57,541 nucleotides of DNA from CAZOHG01 sp964579725 (lineage in GTDB: Bacteria > Zhuqueibacterota > JdFR-76 > BMS3Abin05), in contig CAZOHG010000020.1 of the NCBI GenBank assembly GCA_964579725.1, forward strand, positions 1 to 57,541, in the 5' to 3' direction. The position numbers were made by a program, and so were the translations under genes. The notes under the pieces were generated by a model. That model was not told the DNA's origin. It did no database searches and saw only the letters and a list, made by a program, of their open reading frames with translations. Positions 54,296 to 57,541 of this stretch are shown here, piece after piece; position 1 is the first letter of the stretch, and every line of letters starts with the position of its first letter.

Positions 54296-57025
54296 TTATT
54301 TTTTCTGAGCCATATTTTGTAAGATTTGCTGAAGCTGACCAAGTTCCTTGCCGTAACCTGCCCAATCGCCTTTTTTCAAATATTCCCTTGCCTTGTTGTA
54401 ATGTTCCAAGGCCTTTGCTGCCATTTCCGGAAGCGATGTTGTGACAGGGGTTCCCGAAATGGCTTGTTCGGCTTGCAGCGCCGGGACATTCTCCGCCGAA
54501 AAAATGGCCCGAAGCGCCTCGTCCAGCGTCTGCCGCATTTCCAGTTTTTCTCCGAATGCCGTGACCACCCGCTTGAGCTCCGGCATTTGACTCTGCTCAG
54601 ACTGCAGGTAAATGGGCTCTACATAAATAAAGGAATGCTCAATGGGAATAATCAACAGGTTCCCGCGAATCACCCGTGAGCCCTTTTGTCCCCAAAGCGT
54701 CAATTCCGACGAAATATCGGGCTTCTGATTAATTCGCGCCTCAATTTGCATGGGCCCGTAAATCAATTTTTCCTTGGGCAGTTTGTACACAATTAACTCA
54801 CCGTAATTGGGGGCGTCACACCGAGCGCACATCCACGCCACCATGTTGTTCTTTTTGGACGGTGTGAGTGGAAGCATGAGAATGAATTCTTCGGAGACAC
54901 CATCTGGCAATTTCATAATAATGTAATAGGGAAACATGGGCTGTTCGGTGTCCTGGTAAACCTCATTGGGAATGTTCCAATAATCTTCCTGATTGTAAAA
55001 TACCTGCGGATCGGTCATGTGGTACACATTGTAAATTTTGGCCTGAATGAGAAACAAATCCGTTGGGTAGCGAAAATGCTGTTTCAGGAATGCCGGCATT
55101 TCGTCAACGGATTTAAAAAGTCGGGGGAAAATTTTCTTGTAGGTTTGAATGACAGGATCGGTTGGATCAACCACGTAGTAATTGACATCTCCATTGTAGG
55201 CATCAATAACTACTTTTACGGAATTTCGAATGTAATTGAGCCCCCGGCCGCCTTGAGCTGTTTGCGTCAGGGGTTCGGAATAAGGGTACATATTGGTTGT
55301 GGTGTAGGCATCGTGGATCCAGTACAACTTGCCGTCTTGTCCCACCACCAAATAAGGGTCGGAGTCATAGCCCAAAAACGGGGCAATGGTTCGGTCGCGT
55401 TCGGTAATGATTCGGTGGTACATGATTCGGCTTTGGCTAGTAATGTAATTTGTTAACAGAATTTTAAGATCGGAAAAATCCCACGCGTAAACCAGGCGGC
55501 GAAATAAATTTGAAATCCGCACCCCCCCTTTCCCCTGGTAGGTTGCGTACACATTTTCGTCACCTTTAGGGTAATCGAATTCTTTGGTTGTAGTGTGAAC
55601 AATGGCGTACTCGTCGGTTTCTTCCCCGTAGTAGATTTCCGGACGCGTAACTTTAAGTGCCACATCTGCTTGTGGGGGGATATCCTTCACAATAAATTTC
55701 GGCATGCCTTCGGGAGTCACGACATTCACCGGGTTCATCACCAATCCGTATCCGTGCGTGAATTTCAGATGCGTGTTCACCCAGGTTCGAGCACGACTCG
55801 GAATTTGAGAGGGGGGAAGTTCCCTTGCAGCCAGTGCTACCTGAGTGTACCGTTTAAAATGGTACCGATCCACATCCACGCTTTTAAAATCGTAATACAA
55901 ACGGATTTCTTGCAACTGTTTGTATGTTTGAATAAGTGGCCGGCGGTCCCAAAGGCGAATATTTTCAATGGTGGAGCGATTTTCCTGAATATCTTTGTAG
56001 GAGATGGTTTGGGTGACAGGAAAATCCTTTTCTTCCACTCGATTTAAACCGTAGGCTAATCGGGTGAATTTAATATTGTTTTGAATGAAGGGTTTTTCCT
56101 TGGTTAATTCATTAGGGCGCACCACGTATTGTTGTAAGAGATTGGGGTAAATCCACACGAAAATAATTAGAACAATCACGTACGCGGCGAGAGCGTACAC
56201 GGTCCATTTCCAGCGGCGGACCAGCGGTGACAAAAATAGAAAAAATGCCACCAAAAGCGTAATACCCAACAAAATCCAATAAGCGGGAATTTGAGCATGT
56301 ACATCGGTGTAGCTGGCGCCGTACGCAACTCCCCGGGTGGAGTACAGCATCCCGTACAATTTCAATCGGTACACCCAGCCGATTCCCAGAAAAAAGAAAC
56401 CACCCAAGAAGGCCAAATGGTATTTGGCTTTTGGTTCCAAATAAAAACGATTTCCTTGCACTGTGAGCGCCTGATCTACGTAATAGGAAAGCGCCACTCC
56501 GAAAAAGACCAAAAAAACAGCATATAAATACCAACCTTCCAAAAACTTGTAAAGCGGCAGTTTGAAGACATAAAAACCGATATCCCGAGTGAAAATAGGA
56601 TCGGTCACACCGAAGGCGGTACTGTGGAAAAATTTAAGAAAGGTTTCCCAAGAACTGACGGCTCCCAGGCCCATAATAATGGCAAAAAATAGAATAGCGA
56701 TACCCCAGGCCCAAGCGGCATATTTGTCGCGAAAAAGCGCGTCGATGGAAGGGATCGGTTGATCCGGCGCCACCAAAATCATGGAACGTGTGCGGTGACC
56801 GAATTTCCGCGCAAGGGCAATATTGAGCCACGCAAAAAGGGCAAAGACAATAAAAAAAATGAGAAAAACCATGATTTTAGCCGTAAACATCGTGGTAAAA
56901 ACACTGGCATAGTTCATATTGCGAAACCAGAGCCAGTCGGCATAATATTTAACAAATAGCGCCAGAAAAATGAAGGCGGCAACCAGAACCGCACTCAAAA
57001 TCAACCAAAAATTTTTGTTTCGCAT
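54296..57025 (-). CDS. UPF0182-family large membrane protein
   Basis: 909 aa. Seven N-terminal membrane segments (to about residue 300) precede a large extracytoplasmic region. Family marks include YYADWLWFRNMNYASVF, VRPNELTKEKPFIQNNIKFTRLAYGL (in parts), IRLWDRRPLIQTYKQLQEIRLYYDF and the conserved WVNTHLKFTHGYG. No enzymatic function is known for the family. The ATG at 57025 has GAGGAGG upstream, and the promoter is at 57090-57118. It is convergent with dapD. Confidence 0.95.
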   Translation of the reverse strand: MRNKNFWLILSAVLVAAFIFLALFVKYYADWLWFRNMNYASVFTTMFTAKIMVFLIFFIVFALFAWLNIALARKFGHRTRSMILVAPDQPIPSIDALFRDKYAAWAWGIAILFFAIIMGLGAVSSWETFLKFFHSTAFGVTDPIFTRDIGFYVFKLPLYKFLEGWYLYAVFLVFFGVALSYYVDQALTVQGNRFYLEPKAKYHLAFLGGFFFLGIGWVYRLKLYGMLYSTRGVAYGASYTDVHAQIPAYWILLGITLLVAFFLFLSPLVRRWKWTVYALAAYVIVLIIFVWIYPNLLQQYVVRPNELTKEKPFIQNNIKFTRLAYGLNRVEEKDFPVTQTISYKDIQENRSTIENIRLWDRRPLIQTYKQLQEIRLYYDFKSVDVDRYHFKRYTQVALAARELPPSQIPSRARTWVNTHLKFTHGYGLVMNPVNVVTPEGMPKFIVKDIPPQADVALKVTRPEIYYGEETDEYAIVHTTTKEFDYPKGDENVYATYQGKGGVRISNLFRRLVYAWDFSDLKILLTNYITSQSRIMYHRIITERDRTIAPFLGYDSDPYLVVGQDGKLYWIHDAYTTTNMYPYSEPLTQTAQGGRGLNYIRNSVKVVIDAYNGDVNYYVVDPTDPVIQTYKKIFPRLFKSVDEMPAFLKQHFRYPTDLFLIQAKIYNVYHMTDPQVFYNQEDYWNIPNEVYQDTEQPMFPYYIIMKLPDGVSEEFILMLPLTPSKKNNMVAWMCARCDAPNYGELIVYKLPKEKLIYGPMQIEARINQKPDISSELTLWGQKGSRVIRGNLLIIPIEHSFIYVEPIYLQSEQSQMPELKRVVTAFGEKLEMRQTLDEALRAIFSAENVPALQAEQAISGTPVTTSLPEMAAKALEHYNKAREYLKKGDWAGYGKELGQLQQILQNMAQKK

Positions 57026-57089
57026 TTTTTTTCCTCCTCAGGAAAAATATACCACTTGAGCCTTCTCAAAATACTTGTTTCTCAGTTTG

Positions 57090-57118
57090 AATGTAGCGAT
57101 TTCGCAAACAAAAAACAA
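57090..57118 (-). promoter_or_regulatory. UPF0182 gene promoter
   Basis: On the minus strand TTGTTT (57113-57118), 17 bp, TACATT (57090-57095). It lies about 65 bp before the ATG and just downstream of the small gene's terminator. Confidence 0.6.
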
Positions 57119-57149
57119 TTGAAAATCGCCCCCATTCAAAATCCATAAA

Positions 57150-57178
57150 AAAACCCACCAAACGGGTGGGTTAAAAAA
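57150..57178. terminator. Intrinsic terminator of the small basic-protein gene
   Basis: AACCCACC (57152-57159) and GGTGGGTT (57165-57172) with a 5-base loop, A run before and after. On the minus strand a T run follows, a few bases past the stop codon of the small gene. Confidence 0.85.
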
Positions 57179-57182
57179 GCAC

Positions 57183-57281
57183 TTAAGCCTTGGCTTCCAG
57201 TTTTTTGCGCTTTTTCTTCATTTTTAATTTTTGCCGCCGCTTAATGCGCATCCTTTTCTGTTTACTCTTGCTAACAGACAC
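57183..57281 (-). CDS. Very small, highly basic protein (ribosome-associated type?)
   Basis: 32 aa starting at a GTG with GGAGG five bases upstream (MSVSKSKQKRMRIKRR, then QKLKMKKKRKKLEAKA). More than half the residues are Lys or Arg. A complete gene unit surrounds it: promoter at 57341-57369, ribosome binding site, stop, and terminator. Such short Lys/Arg-rich proteins include small ribosomal proteins (for example THX/bS22-like) and AURKAIP1/COX24-like domains; the resemblance is in composition and length only, so the assignment is tentative. The longer open frame upstream lacks a ribosome binding site and would cross the promoter. Confidence 0.65.
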   Translation of the reverse strand: MSVSKSKQKRMRIKRRQKLKMKKKRKKLEAKA

Positions 57282-57340
57282 AAAAGCCTCCGCGATTTTG
57301 GTTACGGGAAAAAATCTTGACCAGGAATCTAACCTGTTTA

Positions 57341-57369
57341 AAAATAATCGCTCAAGCTGAAAAAAGCAA
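57341..57369 (-). promoter_or_regulatory. Promoter of the small basic-protein gene
   Basis: On the minus strand TTGCTT (57364-57369), 17 bp, TATTTT (57341-57346), followed by TAAACAG. It lies about 60 bp before the GTG start. Confidence 0.6.
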
Positions 57370-57421
57370 GCCTTTTCTGAAAAAATGTTCTGTTCGAGGT
57401 ACCTCAAAGGAGAATTTTGTC

Positions 57422-57541
57422 TTGAATCGAAGCAGGAAAAAACAAATGCTGCAGAAAAATCGATTTTCCCATCTTCGCAATGTTTGGAGAGCTTTCCTTA
57501 GATTTTTCTTGATTTTAAATCGCTTTTCTCGTAATTTTAAA
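57422..57541 (+). CDS. Possible start of a gene running off the right end
   Basis: An open frame of 40 codons from a TTG with AAGGAG nine bases upstream, open to the window edge (LNRSRKKQMLQKNRFSHLRN...). It is basic with one hydrophobic stretch (FLRFFLIL). A weak TTGACC - TAAAAA pair (57317-57344) could be its promoter. I do not recognise the product. Confidence 0.3.
   Translation, partial: MNRSRKKQMLQKNRFSHLRNVWRAFLRFFLILNRFSRNFK

Noticed and set aside
54013..54444. 143-codon plus-strand frame beginning right after dapD
   Set aside because: Overlaps the 3' end of the UPF0182 gene, contains the inverted repeat and shows no protein-like pattern.
1..57541. tRNA, rRNA, CRISPR arrays, insertion sequences or phage genes
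   Set aside because: I looked through all intergenic regions on both strands and saw no cloverleaf, spaced direct repeats, transposase or phage structural gene.

Overview
This window looks like the chromosome of a Gram-negative, outer-membraned bacterium of the FCB superphylum, probably a deep branch such as candidate division KSB1 or Calditrichota rather than a classical Bacteroidota (inference). The grounds are a gingipain-like C25 peptidase and a PorV-like barrel next to secreted proteins that end in FlgD-like type IX secretion (T9SS) sorting domains, a TonB receptor with an N-terminal carboxypeptidase-regulatory-like domain, an LptD-like protein, and promoters of the form TTGnnT - 16/17 bp - TAnnTT, mostly followed by a further T, close to the Bacteroidota-type -7 element.

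Layout. 1-15.5 kb, minus strand: a LacI-family regulator with a strong promoter and paired operator-like dyads, then a C25 peptidase (PorU-like), a TonB-dependent receptor, a PorV-like barrel and three tandem paralogous secreted proteins (the last cut by the window edge). 15.7-21.0 kb, plus strand: a molybdenum hydroxylase operon (MocA-like nucleotidyltransferase, large Mo subunit with a disrupted start, 2Fe-2S subunit, XdhC, FAD subunit), followed by a PEBP-family gene. 21.6-32.9 kb, minus strand: EamA transporter, Xaa-Pro aminopeptidase, a phosphodiester-glycosidase-like protein between two copies of a dispersed structured repeat, a glycosyltransferase, a membrane pyrophosphatase, an unknown protein, an M29 aminopeptidase and an OPT peptide transporter. 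33.3-39.6 kb, plus strand: glutamate synthase large subunit without a neighbouring small subunit, and a GH4 glycosidase with operator-like dyads. 39.6-43.3 kb, minus strand: lepA-lepB-hemW. 43.7-50.7 kb, plus strand: a second M29 aminopeptidase, a phosphoesterase, a YbjQ-family protein, then rarA, a ROK kinase and lptD. 50.9-54.0 kb, plus strand: a lysine riboswitch with a terminator ahead of dapB-dapA-dapD. 54.3-57.5 kb: a UPF0182 membrane protein, a 32-codon basic protein gene with its own promoter and terminator, and a possible gene running off the right end.

How the parts fit. Peptide use is a recurring theme (OPT, two M29 peptidases, Xaa-Pro aminopeptidase, C25 peptidase). Carbohydrate sensing is suggested by the LacI regulator, GH4, ROK kinase and the phosphodiester-glycosidase-like protein. 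The most interesting unit is the LacI-headed surface locus at 1-15.5 kb, which has TonB and T9SS components but no SusD-like gene in view. Similar dyads lie just downstream of the GH4 promoter and could place it under the same or a related regulator. All function calls come from reading motifs and overall family resemblance; no database search was run.
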